The notes beneath the pieces are model-generated. The model made no database searches, had not been told where the DNA came from, and was given only the letters and a program-made list of their open reading frames with translations. Source: an uncultured Bacteroidota bacterium (lineage in GTDB: Bacteria > Bacteroidota > Bacteroidia > UKL13-3). Taken from it: a DNA stretch of 46,465 nucleotides. The stretch spans positions 1-46,465 of the forward strand of contig CAIYNF010000152.1 in assembly GCA_903927505.1 (NCBI GenBank), read 5' to 3'. The position numbers and the translations under genes are program-made. Numbering within the stretch: the first letter of the stretch is position 1; every line of letters begins with the position of its first letter. This document shows positions 1 through 9,041 of this stretch, one piece after another.

Positions 1-381
1 ATTGGCTTGGATCAGGGCGATACCAATGCCCCTTTTCAAGCAATTAGAGATAAGTACAACAGGCCAACCAATCCTTATTATAATAATTTACACATAGATT
101 ATTACGAGTGGATGGATACTTCTTTTCAAATGGTGGTTAAAGATTTGGATCCAGACGCAACCCCACCGGTATACGATACGCTTCGTTATTTATACCGCAT
201 AGAGAATATCACACCAGAAGGGCGTCACAAAGCCATTAGAGGCGATATTGAAGTACAGGTTTTTCCTTCACCGCACCCAGATGCAAAAGATACCGTTCAG
301 TATTCTTTTTACATCTATGACAGAGCTTTACACCAAAGTAATGTTGCTACCTCACCAGCATTGGTTTGGAGAAGACAATAA
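1..381 (+). CDS. C-terminal part of an uncharacterised protein, 5'-truncated by the window edge
   Basis: Open frame from base 1 (IGLDQGDTNAPFQ...) to TAA at 379-381; the listed TTG start at 7 is probably not the true start. Confidence 0.6.
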   Translation: MGLDQGDTNAPFQAIRDKYNRPTNPYYNNLHIDYYEWMDTSFQMVVKDLDPDATPPVYDTLRYLYRIENITPEGRHKAIRGDIEVQVFPSPHPDAKDTVQYSFYIYDRALHQSNVATSPALVWRRQ

Positions 382-456
382 GCAGGAAGATTTAAAAAAA
401 AATTTGAGACCCTAAAATAAAACAGGGGTTGATGCAGGATAAACTAAAACGAGCGA

Positions 457-705
457 TTAAAAATCGTCGTCATCATCGTCATCGTCTTCCTCAAAAGGAT
501 CAAATGTTTTAGGGATAACCAATGCGTCATCATCTAAATCAGCATCCAAAGAATCATCTTCTAAATCATCATTTTCATCCAAGTCAATATCCTCGTCCTC
601 ATCGTCTTCATCATAGCTTTTTTTCAGAGGTTTTTTTGCAGGTTCAGGCTTTGCACTTTTAGTTGCCACTACTTTTTTACCTGTTGTTGTTTTGGGCTTA
701 GTCAT
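457..705 (-). CDS. Small charge-segregated protein (Lys-rich N-terminus, Asp/Glu-rich C-terminus)
   Basis: 82 aa ORF with ATG start; N-terminus MTKPKTTTGKKVVATK..., C-terminus FEEDDDDDDDDF; isolated between intergenic regions. Confidence 0.6.
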   Translation of the reverse strand: MTKPKTTTGKKVVATKSAKPEPAKKPLKKSYDEDDEDEDIDLDENDDLEDDSLDADLDDDALVIPKTFDPFEEDDDDDDDDF

Positions 706-1139
706 GATTCTTTTAGTATTACTCTTTGCAAATTTAAGCGTTAATTTTTTTATAAAGTCAAGGAAAATTTTTCTTTGTATTTATGCCGTGAAATAAACCT
801 TCAATTTTTAAAAAATCAATAGGTGTAAATAAATAAATCAATTTTTTTTTCGCAGGCTTAATTTTATTAATTCGTGGAGAGTTAGTAGTCTGCTATTTGT
901 CTGCAATTTTAGGAATTGATTTTTATTTAAAAATCTTGAAAAAGAAGGCTAATTCTTTTCTTTTAGGCTTACTAAAAATTAAAATTTGTTAATTTTTACA
1001 ATTTTATAGGGTGTTTTATGCCTATTTTCGTGATGACTTGGGCGGTTTAAATGACTTTTATTAGTTTCTAAATCTATAGAAATCTGTATAATTGAAAACT
1101 ATTTCCGCTTCTAAACATTAATGAAATAGCGTTTTACCA

Positions 1140-2240
1140 ATGAAGATAGCAGTAATTAAAGAAAACCGAACAGCTGAAAACAGGGTGGCATTAACACCTC
1201 AGGTTGCTCAGCAATTGATTAAAAATGGCCACGAGGTTCTTGTTGAATCTCATGCTGGCTATGCATCCAACTACAATGATGAGGCTTATACCAAAGCCGG
1301 TTGTAGTATCCTTTCAAAATCTGATGCCTTGGCAACTTGTGATGTTTTGGCAAAGGTAAATGCACCAGACGATCAAGAAATTGGCCTTCTTAGAGAAGGT
1401 GTTGCCGTTATTTCTTATTTGTATGCTTCCTTTAACCAGGAGCTTATTCAAAAACTCAATCTGAAAAAAATAAGTGCTTTTAGCATGGATGCGATTCCGC
1501 GTATTTCGCGTGCGCAAAATATGGATGCACTTAGCTCGCAAGCAAATTTAGCAGGTTATAAAGCTGTTATTTTGGGCGCAGCGCATATGGGAAAAATTTT
1601 CCCACTATTAATGACCGCCGCTGGAACGGTTACTCCATCTAGGGTTTTAATTTATGGTGCAGGTGTTGCCGGGTTACAAGCAATTGCAACAGCCAAGCGT
1701 TTAGGTGCTATCGTTGAAGTAAGTGACGTTCGCCCCGAAACCAAAGAACAAGTTGAAAGTTTAGGCGGAAAATTTATTGAAGTTAAAACAGAGGAAACGG
1801 CTAAAGTAGAAGGTGGATATGCCAAAGAAGTTTCTGCAGAATATTTAGCTAAACAAAAAGAAGCCGTAGATAAAAGTTTGTTCCAAGCCGATTTAGTAAT
1901 TACAACAGCTTTGGTTATGGGAAGAAAAGCTCCCGTATTAATTACTGAAGACCAAGTAAAACAAATGAAATTGGGAAGCGTAATTGTAGATATGGCGGTT
2001 GAACAAGGCGGTAACTGCGAGTTAAGCGAATTGGATAAAATTGCAGTAAAACATGGTGTTTCTATTATTGGTCAGAGCAATTTGCCAAGTACCTTGCCTC
2101 AAAATGCCAGTGAATTGTATGCCAAAAATATCCAAAATTTGTTAACGCATTTGGCAACTAATGATGGTTTTAAATGGGAACTAGAAGAAGATATTACCAA
2201 AGGAACCTTAATGTGTCACCAAGGAGCTATCTTAAAATAA
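1140..2240 (+). CDS. pntAA: NAD(P) transhydrogenase alpha subunit, soluble NAD-binding part (PntAA-like)
   Basis: MKIAVIKENRTAENRVALTPQVAQQLIKNGHEVLVES..., RVLIYGAGVAGLQAIATAKRLGAIVEVSDVRPETKEQVESLGGKF; followed by pntAB and pntB. Confidence 0.95.
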   Translation: MKIAVIKENRTAENRVALTPQVAQQLIKNGHEVLVESHAGYASNYNDEAYTKAGCSILSKSDALATCDVLAKVNAPDDQEIGLLREGVAVISYLYASFNQELIQKLNLKKISAFSMDAIPRISRAQNMDALSSQANLAGYKAVILGAAHMGKIFPLLMTAAGTVTPSRVLIYGAGVAGLQAIATAKRLGAIVEVSDVRPETKEQVESLGGKFIEVKTEETAKVEGGYAKEVSAEYLAKQKEAVDKSLFQADLVITTALVMGRKAPVLITEDQVKQMKLGSVIVDMAVEQGGNCELSELDKIAVKHGVSIIGQSNLPSTLPQNASELYAKNIQNLLTHLATNDGFKWELEEDITKGTLMCHQGAILK

Positions 2241-2284
2241 GCAATCTTAAATTATTCATTCATCAAAAATATTAAGCATCTACT

Positions 2285-2578
2285 ATGTTAGAATTTATAA
2301 ACGAAAACCTGCAATTGATATACCTCATTATCCTAATGATATTTGTAGGTATTGAATTAATAGGCCATGTGCCAAGTGTATTACATACACCTTTAATGAG
2401 CGGTGCAAATGCCATTCATGGTGTGGTAATTATTGGTTCAATCATTGTTATGGGCCAAGCAGACCATACCCTTTCCTTGCTACTTGGCTTTTTGGCCGTA
2501 ATTCTTGGAACCCTAAATGTGGTGGGTGGTTTTGTGGTTACCGACCGTATGTTGGAAATGTTTAAGAAAAAGAAATAG
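2285..2578 (+). CDS. pntAB: NAD(P) transhydrogenase alpha subunit, membrane part (PntAB-like)
   Basis: 97 aa hydrophobic protein with GHVPSVLHTPLMSGANAIHGVVIIG, typical of the transhydrogenase alpha-2 segment. Confidence 0.93.
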   Translation: MLEFINENLQLIYLIILMIFVGIELIGHVPSVLHTPLMSGANAIHGVVIIGSIIVMGQADHTLSLLLGFLAVILGTLNVVGGFVVTDRMLEMFKKKK

Positions 2579-2610
2579 ATCACATTTAACCAAACAAAGA
2601 AGAGATTATT

Positions 2611-4044
2611 ATGAATCAATATATATTACAAATCATTTATCTGATAGCATCGGTTACGTTCATTATTGGATTGAAATTTTTAGGTAATCCTGCCACTGCA
2701 CGTAAGGGAAATTTAATTGCGGCCTTTGGTATGACGATTGCCATTTTTGGAACTATCTTTTTATATACCTACGATGAGAATGGTGAAGCAAAACACTTGC
2801 ACAATTTACCATTGATTTTTGGAGCTTTGGTAGTTGGAACAGTTTTAGGTTGGATTGCAGCTAAAAAAGTTCAAATGACTGCTATGCCAGAAATGGTGAG
2901 TTTGTTCAATGGTATGGGTGGTGCTTGTGCCATGCTTATTTCTATTATAGAATTTCAACACCTTACAGAAAATCCAAATCTCGATTTTGCCTCACTTCCT
3001 GTTGGCCATATCCTTACCATTATTATTGGTATGATTATCGGTTCAATATCATTTGCAGGAAGTATGGTGGCATGGGGTAAACTGAGCGGAAATGTGAAAG
3101 ACAAGTCGTTTGGCAAACAACAATTTATCAATGTTGGTTTAATGTTGGTGATTTTGCTTATGGCCTATATGGTTGTATTTAATGGAGGCGAAAATGCTGT
3201 AAGTTTATTCTATGGCGTTTTGGTACTTTCATTAATTTACGGTGTATTGTTTGTAATGCCAATTGGCGGCGCAGATATGCCTGTTGTAATTTCATTGCTT
3301 AATTCATTTACAGGTGTAGCTGCTGCTTGCGGTGGTTTCTTATATGATAACAAAGTAATGTTAGTAGGTGGTATCCTAGTTGGTTCGGCCGGAACATTAT
3401 TAACCATTGTAATGTGTAAAGCAATGAACCGTTCTTTGCTGAATGTATTAATTGGAAACTTTGGTGGTGGTTCAAAAGGCGAAGCTGCAGGTAGCTCAAC
3501 TTTTGAAGGAAGTATTAAAGAAGTAAGTGCAAGTGATGCCGCTATCCTAATGCGTTATGCCAAAAAAGTAATAATCGTTCCTGGTTATGGTTTAGCGGTA
3601 GCGCAAGCCCAACATGTGGTGCACGATTTAGAATTGTTGTTAGAATCTGAAGGCATTGAAGTGAAATATGCCATTCATCCAGTTGCGGGTCGTATGCCTG
3701 GTCATATGAATGTGTTATTGGCAGAAAGTAATGTGAGCTATGATAAATTGGTAGAAATGGAAGAAATCAATCCTGAGTTTAATACCACTGATGTTGTATT
3801 GGTTGTGGGTGCAAACGACGTGGTGAATCCAGCTGCTAAAACAGATCCTAATTCTCCAATTTATGGTATGCCTATTTTGGATGTAGAAAATGCAGCCAAT
3901 GTAATTGTAAACAAACGTTCCATGAAAGCAGGTTATGCGGGTATTGAAAACGAGTTGTTCTATAAACCAAAAACAAGTATGCTATTTGGAGATGCAAAAA
4001 AAGCATTAACCCAATTGGTTTCTGAAATTAAAGCTTTGGGATAA
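2611..4044 (+). CDS. pntB: NAD(P) transhydrogenase beta subunit (PntB)
   Basis: 477 aa; C-terminal NADP domain VIIVPGYGLAVAQAQHVVHDL...IHPVAGRMPGHMNVLLAE...VLVVGANDVVNPAA...; operon context. Confidence 0.95.
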   Translation: MNQYILQIIYLIASVTFIIGLKFLGNPATARKGNLIAAFGMTIAIFGTIFLYTYDENGEAKHLHNLPLIFGALVVGTVLGWIAAKKVQMTAMPEMVSLFNGMGGACAMLISIIEFQHLTENPNLDFASLPVGHILTIIIGMIIGSISFAGSMVAWGKLSGNVKDKSFGKQQFINVGLMLVILLMAYMVVFNGGENAVSLFYGVLVLSLIYGVLFVMPIGGADMPVVISLLNSFTGVAAACGGFLYDNKVMLVGGILVGSAGTLLTIVMCKAMNRSLLNVLIGNFGGGSKGEAAGSSTFEGSIKEVSASDAAILMRYAKKVIIVPGYGLAVAQAQHVVHDLELLLESEGIEVKYAIHPVAGRMPGHMNVLLAESNVSYDKLVEMEEINPEFNTTDVVLVVGANDVVNPAAKTDPNSPIYGMPILDVENAANVIVNKRSMKAGYAGIENELFYKPKTSMLFGDAKKALTQLVSEIKALG

Positions 4045-4062
4045 TTAGAAAATCCTATAAAG

Positions 4063-4100
4063 AAAAAGCGCAAGTGTAATTTTACACTTGCGCTTTTTTT
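4063..4100. terminator. Intrinsic, probably bidirectional terminator between convergent pntB and the DUF4159-like gene
   Basis: AAAAAGCGCAAGTGTA ATTT TACACTTGCGCTTTTTTT: long perfect stem with A-tract on one side and T-tract on the other. Confidence 0.9.
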
Positions 4101-4107
4101 ATGTTTA

Positions 4108-4764
4108 TTATTTTGTAAAAGCGTATTGTAAAATGTTCGAACCCATTTGCAAGGCTTTTAGTCTTATAGCTTCTGGGTCTTTATAAATCTCTTGGTCTTC
4201 CCAGCCATTTCCCAAATCACATTCATAGGTATAGAAGCAAACTAATCTGCCTTCATAAATCAATCCAAAGCCTTGTGGTGCTTTGTTATCGTGCTCGTGT
4301 ACCTTTGGGAGGCCATTGTTAAATTGAAAGTTCTGGTGGTAGATGGGGTGGTTAAAAGGCAATTCAACAAAGCTCAATTCTGGAAATACTTTTTTCATTT
4401 CCCTTCTAAAGAATTTATCTAAACCATAGTTATCATCTGCATGTAAGAAACCTCCTGCAATTAAATAATTGCGCAAGTTTTTAGCTTCTTGGTCGCTGAA
4501 AAGAATATTGCCATGACCCGTTAAATGTACAAATGGGTAATTGAAAAGTTCTGTACTGCCTACCTCTACTATATCTTCTTCCGCGGCCAAGTTTAAATGA
4601 AGTGCTTGGTTGCTAAATTGAATAAGGTTGGGCAAGGAAGTTTTATTGGCATACCAATCGCCACCACCATTGTATTTGAGTTTGGCAATTTTTATGGAAG
4701 CTGGTCCAAAACTTTGCAAACAAAAAAATACAAAAAGAAGCACAAAAGCACGGTTGAATTTCAT
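4108..4764 (-). CDS. DUF4159-like exported protein
   Basis: Signal-peptide-like N-terminus; KIAKLKYNGGGDWYANKTSLPNLIQF and HLTGHGNILFSDQEAKNLRNYLIAGGFLHADDNYGLDKFFRREMKKVFP motifs. Confidence 0.8.
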   Translation of the reverse strand: MKFNRAFVLLFVFFCLQSFGPASIKIAKLKYNGGGDWYANKTSLPNLIQFSNQALHLNLAAEEDIVEVGSTELFNYPFVHLTGHGNILFSDQEAKNLRNYLIAGGFLHADDNYGLDKFFRREMKKVFPELSFVELPFNHPIYHQNFQFNNGLPKVHEHDNKAPQGFGLIYEGRLVCFYTYECDLGNGWEDQEIYKDPEAIRLKALQMGSNILQYAFTK

Positions 4765-4816
4765 CTAACAAATATGGCAGCTTCCGCGTTAAATTCAATA
4801 AGTTTTTTTAAGGTAA

Positions 4817-5530
4817 TTATTGATGTGCCTTTGCCGCAAAAAGGCTAATGCCAAATACAGCAGCTGTTTCGGCCCTTAGGATAGAATGGCCTAATGAGCT
4901 TGTTTTGTAGTTGTTTTTAAGGGCTAAGTCTATTTCACTTTTGCTAAAATCACCTTCTGGGCCAATGAGTAAAACAGATTTTTGAGGCAATGGAAACGGA
5001 ATTTGTTTGCTTAAATGTTCAGTAGTTGTTGTTTCGCACCAAGCTATCCATTTAGAATCATCTGCATTTTGTGCTTTGATAAAATTTTCAAAGAGCACCA
5101 AATCATTTATTTTGGGAAGGAAAAATTGTTTACTTTGTTTAATGGCTGCAATGGCAATTTTTTCGCAGCGTGCCAAGTTTATTTTGGCTCGTTCCGAATT
5201 GCTTGTTTCTATAAAACTAATTTCATCCACCCCAATTTCAATGGCTTTTTCGAGCATCCATTCCATTCTGTCAAAGCTCTTTGTTGGCGCAATGGCAAGG
5301 TGAAGGTGGTAATTTCTATTGGGCTTGTGGATTTTCTTACTTAGGATGGTGCCGCTACATTTTTTAGGATTATCACTGTCAATAATTGCAATGGCCTCCG
5401 TTCCTTTTCCATCAATCAAAACAAGTTGGTCGCCTGTTTTTTTTCTTAAAACGCGCACACAATGTTTCGATTCTTCTTCAGAAAAAACAAATGTAGTATC
5501 GTCTAAATTTGGGAGATAGAATAATTGCAT
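4817..5530 (-). CDS. rsmE: 16S rRNA (uracil(1498)-N(3))-methyltransferase
   Basis: KSFDRMEWMLEKAIEIGVDEI, SERAKINLARCEKIAIAAIKQSKQFFLP, LLIGPEGDFSKSEIDLAL, SLGHSILRAETAA. Confidence 0.93.
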   Translation of the reverse strand: MQLFYLPNLDDTTFVFSEEESKHCVRVLRKKTGDQLVLIDGKGTEAIAIIDSDNPKKCSGTILSKKIHKPNRNYHLHLAIAPTKSFDRMEWMLEKAIEIGVDEISFIETSNSERAKINLARCEKIAIAAIKQSKQFFLPKINDLVLFENFIKAQNADDSKWIAWCETTTTEHLSKQIPFPLPQKSVLLIGPEGDFSKSEIDLALKNNYKTSSLGHSILRAETAAVFGISLFAAKAHQ

Positions 5531-5531
5531 T

Positions 5532-5819
5532 TTAAGATTTCCAAGTCTTTACAAGTTTATATAAAATAACAATTAATCCAAGAAGAGATAGTGTAAAAGC
5601 AAACCAGGTAAAATACAATTCTGCCGCAGTATTTATTTGAAATGTATGGCTTGGGAATATGTCGGTTCTACCCAAAAGCACTTCATTGGAAGAAAGGCCT
5701 GGATATAAATAATGGGCAATTAATTTCTTGGTGGTAATTAAAATAAACAACAAGAATGTCCCTCCCAATAACAATAGGTTTAAGGAATATAGAAAGCTTG
5801 CATCTTTTTTATTTGTCAA
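5532..5819 (-). CDS. Small two-TM membrane protein, uncharacterised
   Basis: 95 aa with two hydrophobic segments, ends immediately before rsmE on the same strand. Confidence 0.6.
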   Translation of the reverse strand: MTNKKDASFLYSLNLLLLGGTFLLFILITTKKLIAHYLYPGLSSNEVLLGRTDIFPSHTFQINTAAELYFTWFAFTLSLLGLIVILYKLVKTWKS

Positions 5820-5850
5820 CTTGCTTGTTTATTGGTTAGCCAAAAATAAA

Positions 5851-5879
5851 AAAGAGACACCCAAAAGAGTGTCTCTTTC
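5851..5879 (-). terminator. Intrinsic terminator downstream of pckA
   Basis: Minus strand AAAGAGACAC-TCTTTTGG-GTGTCTCTTTTTTATTTTT, stem followed by T-tract. Confidence 0.85.
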
Positions 5880-5900
5880 TAATAAAGTATTAAACAAGTA

Positions 5901-7529
5901 TTAAGCTTGTTGTGTAGCTTTTGGTGCAGCAGCTAAAATTTCTGAATCAACACCACTTGCATATTGTTCAAAGTTTTTAACAAACATATTTGCCAATTTA
6001 TTTGCTTGCGCATCGTAAGCAGTTTTGTCGGCCCAAGTATTGCGAGGGTTCAATAATTCTGCTGGTACATTAGGGCAGGTAGTTGGCATTTGGTATCCAA
6101 AAATTGGATGCGATTCAAATGCTACATTGTTCAATTCGCCATTTAATGCAGCGGTAATCATAGCACGGGTTAAAGGCAATTTCATTCTCGAACCAACACC
6201 ATATGGTCCGCCTGTCCAACCAGTATTAATTAACCATACATTGATATTTGGATTGGCTTTGATTTTTTCGCCCAACATTTTAGCATATTTACCCGGGTGT
6301 AATGGAAGGAAAGCTTTACCAAAACATGCAGAGAAAGTTGCTTGAGGCTCTGTAACACCAGCTTCTGTACCAGCTACTTTTGCAGTGTAACCACTGATAA
6401 AGCTATACATGGCTTGGCCTACGCTCAGTTTTGAGATTGGAGGCAATACACCAAATGCATCTGCTGTTAAGAAGAAAATGTTTTCAGGAGCATCACCCAA
6501 AGAAGGCACCGCAATATTGTCGATGGCATTAATTGCGTATGCAGCACGGGTGTTTTCAGTTACCGAAATATTGGTATAATCAACAGTAGAAGTACCAGGA
6601 ATAAAACGGGTGTTTTCTAACAAGGCACCAAACTGAATGGCATTGAAAATTTGTGGTTCTTTTTCTTGGGTTAGGTCAACACATTTTGCGTAGCATCCAC
6701 CTTCAAAATTAAATACACTGTCTTCAGCCCAACCGTGCTCATCATCACCAATTAATTTACGGTCTGGATCTGCGCTCAAGGTAGTTTTACCTGTACCAGA
6801 TAAACCAAAGAAAATAGCAGTATCACCATTTTTACCAATGTTTGCAGAGCAATGCATGGAAAGGGTATTGCGTTCTTCTGGAAGGATATAATTTAATACG
6901 GTGAAAATACCTTTTTTCATTTCACCGGTATAACCACTGCCACCTACTAAAATAATTTTTCTGGTAAAATCAATGATAGAGAAATTATGTTGGCGTGTGC
7001 CATCTTCTGCAGCCACCGCTTTAAAGCTTGGTGCATTAAGGATCAACCATTCAGGTTCGTAATTTTTTTGTTCTTCTTCGCTAGGACGTAAGAATAAATT
7101 ATAGCAGAATAAATTGTGGTAAGCCGTTTCGTTGATGATACGAATTTTTAACTTATAACGATCGTCTGCACATGCATAAGCATCTCGGGCATAAACTTGT
7201 TTGCCAGCATAATGTTTAACTACCTTATCTAATAAAGCTTCAAACTTACTTGGTTCAAATTTAAAGTTAACATCTCCCCACCAAACTGTGTTTTCAGTTT
7301 TGGCATCACAAACAGTAAATTTGTCTTTAGGAGATCTTCCTGTAAACTCACCAGTATCAGCCATAAGGGCGCCGGTATCGTTTAAGGTTCCTTCTCCGTT
7401 AACAATGGCATGTCTAACCAATTCGGCAGGAGTTAAATTCATGTAAGCCTTGGAGGCGGCTTTCAATACATTTTCTGAAATGTCTTTGTTTGTCATAATC
7501 AGTTGATTGTCTGTTTTAGTATGGGGCAA
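5901..7529 (-). CDS. pckA: Phosphoenolpyruvate carboxykinase (ATP)
   Basis: TGRSPKDKFTV, FFGLSGTGKTTLSADPDRKLIGDDEHGW, NTGWTGGPYGVGSRMKLPLTRAMI. The true start may be the internal ATG (MTNKDIS...). Confidence 0.97.
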   Translation of the reverse strand: MPHTKTDNQLIMTNKDISENVLKAASKAYMNLTPAELVRHAIVNGEGTLNDTGALMADTGEFTGRSPKDKFTVCDAKTENTVWWGDVNFKFEPSKFEALLDKVVKHYAGKQVYARDAYACADDRYKLKIRIINETAYHNLFCYNLFLRPSEEEQKNYEPEWLILNAPSFKAVAAEDGTRQHNFSIIDFTRKIILVGGSGYTGEMKKGIFTVLNYILPEERNTLSMHCSANIGKNGDTAIFFGLSGTGKTTLSADPDRKLIGDDEHGWAEDSVFNFEGGCYAKCVDLTQEKEPQIFNAIQFGALLENTRFIPGTSTVDYTNISVTENTRAAYAINAIDNIAVPSLGDAPENIFFLTADAFGVLPPISKLSVGQAMYSFISGYTAKVAGTEAGVTEPQATFSACFGKAFLPLHPGKYAKMLGEKIKANPNINVWLINTGWTGGPYGVGSRMKLPLTRAMITAALNGELNNVAFESHPIFGYQMPTTCPNVPAELLNPRNTWADKTAYDAQANKLANMFVKNFEQYASGVDSEILAAAPKATQQA

Positions 7530-7697
7530 AATTAGCTTTTACTTTGGGTTCACAAAACCCAAAATGCATCAAGGGCGAAATTGCCCTTGATATTCAAGCT
7601 AAAAAATGACTAAAATCAGCGAAATTCAGCTCCAGAATAAATCTTTACAATTTAAAATTAGGGTTAAAGCTTAAAATATTTCCTATTTAACGAATGA

Positions 7698-9035
7698 TTA
7701 GATAGCAATTTGAAATTGTAAAATAACTGCGTTTCTTCTGCCACTTTCTTTGGCATCTGAGGCATTAAAAATTGGTCGGTTTTGTAAGTCTAAACTAAGC
7801 TTGGCTCTTTGCTTGTCTATGTAGTAATTAAGTCCAATGTCAAAAACTTGCATTGGGCCGTTTAATCTTTCGTAATTGGCATGCATCAGCATCAAATAGG
7901 CTTGCAGCCTTCCGGCTTTCTCATCCATAAGTGTGGAGGGTAATAGGTATGCTCCCTGCACATATACAACATTGCCCGTGCCGTATAGCGGAATGCCATT
8001 TCCGCCACCATTTATAATTAATAAGCTGTTTGGGTCGGCAGGATTCATTACACTGGCATTTCTGATGTAATTCTTGCCAAAGCCCATATGTGAAAGTGCG
8101 CCGTAAAAGCTTATTGCAGCGCCTTTTGAACCTGCAGGGGCATCGTAAAACACATCAACTGAATAATTCAATAAGTCTTCTTCAATGCTTGGTTTGGATC
8201 CATTTACACTATCTGCTCCTAAATGCCATAGGGCATTTTTTTGATATTGAACACCGGCTCCAAGCGTTAATACCTTTTTCTTACCTAAATAGGTTCCAGC
8301 CATGTAGGGTGTTAGGTTCGACTCTTCATCAAAAAATTGGTACATCAAATAGGCACTACTTTGCAGTTTGCTTGGTTTAAAAGAAAATTCCGAATTGCTG
8401 CTTATTGGCTTATTGGCATAAGCCATATTGTATGCTGCTGCTGCCATAGGTTTTGAAATTACCACACGGTAATCCAACTTACCCAATTTGCCTTTACCAT
8501 AAATACTCAATTTGCGTAAAAATTGGTCGGTAACATCATTGGTGCTTTGTTGGTAAAGTGGCGCATCATAGCCTAAAATACTTGCAATTGCAGGAGAAGA
8601 AAACCTGCTAAAACCTGTCCACCCGGTTAGGCCCATGCCCAATTGCATAGATCTATTTGTAAGTTGGTATTCTGCAAGCACATCGTGAAAAAATATGCCC
8701 GGTTTTCTTGCGCTTAAATAATTAAAATTATTAATACCAACTTGGGTATAAACAAAAACCTTGTCGTGTATTTTCCCAAATACTTGTCCCCTTACACGTC
8801 TAAGTCCTATGTCGAAAGTGTTTTTTTCTGGGTAAGTAAAAACGGTTGTGCCAGGATTGTTTTCATTGTACCGGCTCCAAACCTGAGCTGTAAAAGTTGT
8901 TTTCAAATAATGTGAACCATCTTCATTCAAAGAAATTTTTAATTCTTTGTCGTCTTTTTTTTGCGCCTTACTTAAAATAGTAATTCCCAGTAATTGAATA
9001 ACTATTAACTGGGCTATTAAAATGTTTTTATTCAT
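7698..9035 (-). CDS. Outer-membrane beta-barrel porin (phosphate-selective porin O/P-like)
   Basis: Signal peptide (LLGITILSKAQ), alternating barrel-like strands, FDIGLRRVRGQVFGKIHDKVFVYTQVG; 6-nt gap from the upstream sulP gene. Confidence 0.75.
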   Translation of the reverse strand: MNKNILIAQLIVIQLLGITILSKAQKKDDKELKISLNEDGSHYLKTTFTAQVWSRYNENNPGTTVFTYPEKNTFDIGLRRVRGQVFGKIHDKVFVYTQVGINNFNYLSARKPGIFFHDVLAEYQLTNRSMQLGMGLTGWTGFSRFSSPAIASILGYDAPLYQQSTNDVTDQFLRKLSIYGKGKLGKLDYRVVISKPMAAAAYNMAYANKPISSNSEFSFKPSKLQSSAYLMYQFFDEESNLTPYMAGTYLGKKKVLTLGAGVQYQKNALWHLGADSVNGSKPSIEEDLLNYSVDVFYDAPAGSKGAAISFYGALSHMGFGKNYIRNASVMNPADPNSLLIINGGGNGIPLYGTGNVVYVQGAYLLPSTLMDEKAGRLQAYLMLMHANYERLNGPMQVFDIGLNYYIDKQRAKLSLDLQNRPIFNASDAKESGRRNAVILQFQIAI

Positions 9036-9041
9036 TTTAAC

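Noticed and set aside
1314-1541. Antisense ORF inside pntAA (and others such as 2416..2619, 3308..3499, 5007..5344, 6025..6345, 11869..12454, 14513..15124)
   Set aside because: Opposite or out-of-frame to strongly recognised genes, no family motifs and no independent context; expected by chance.
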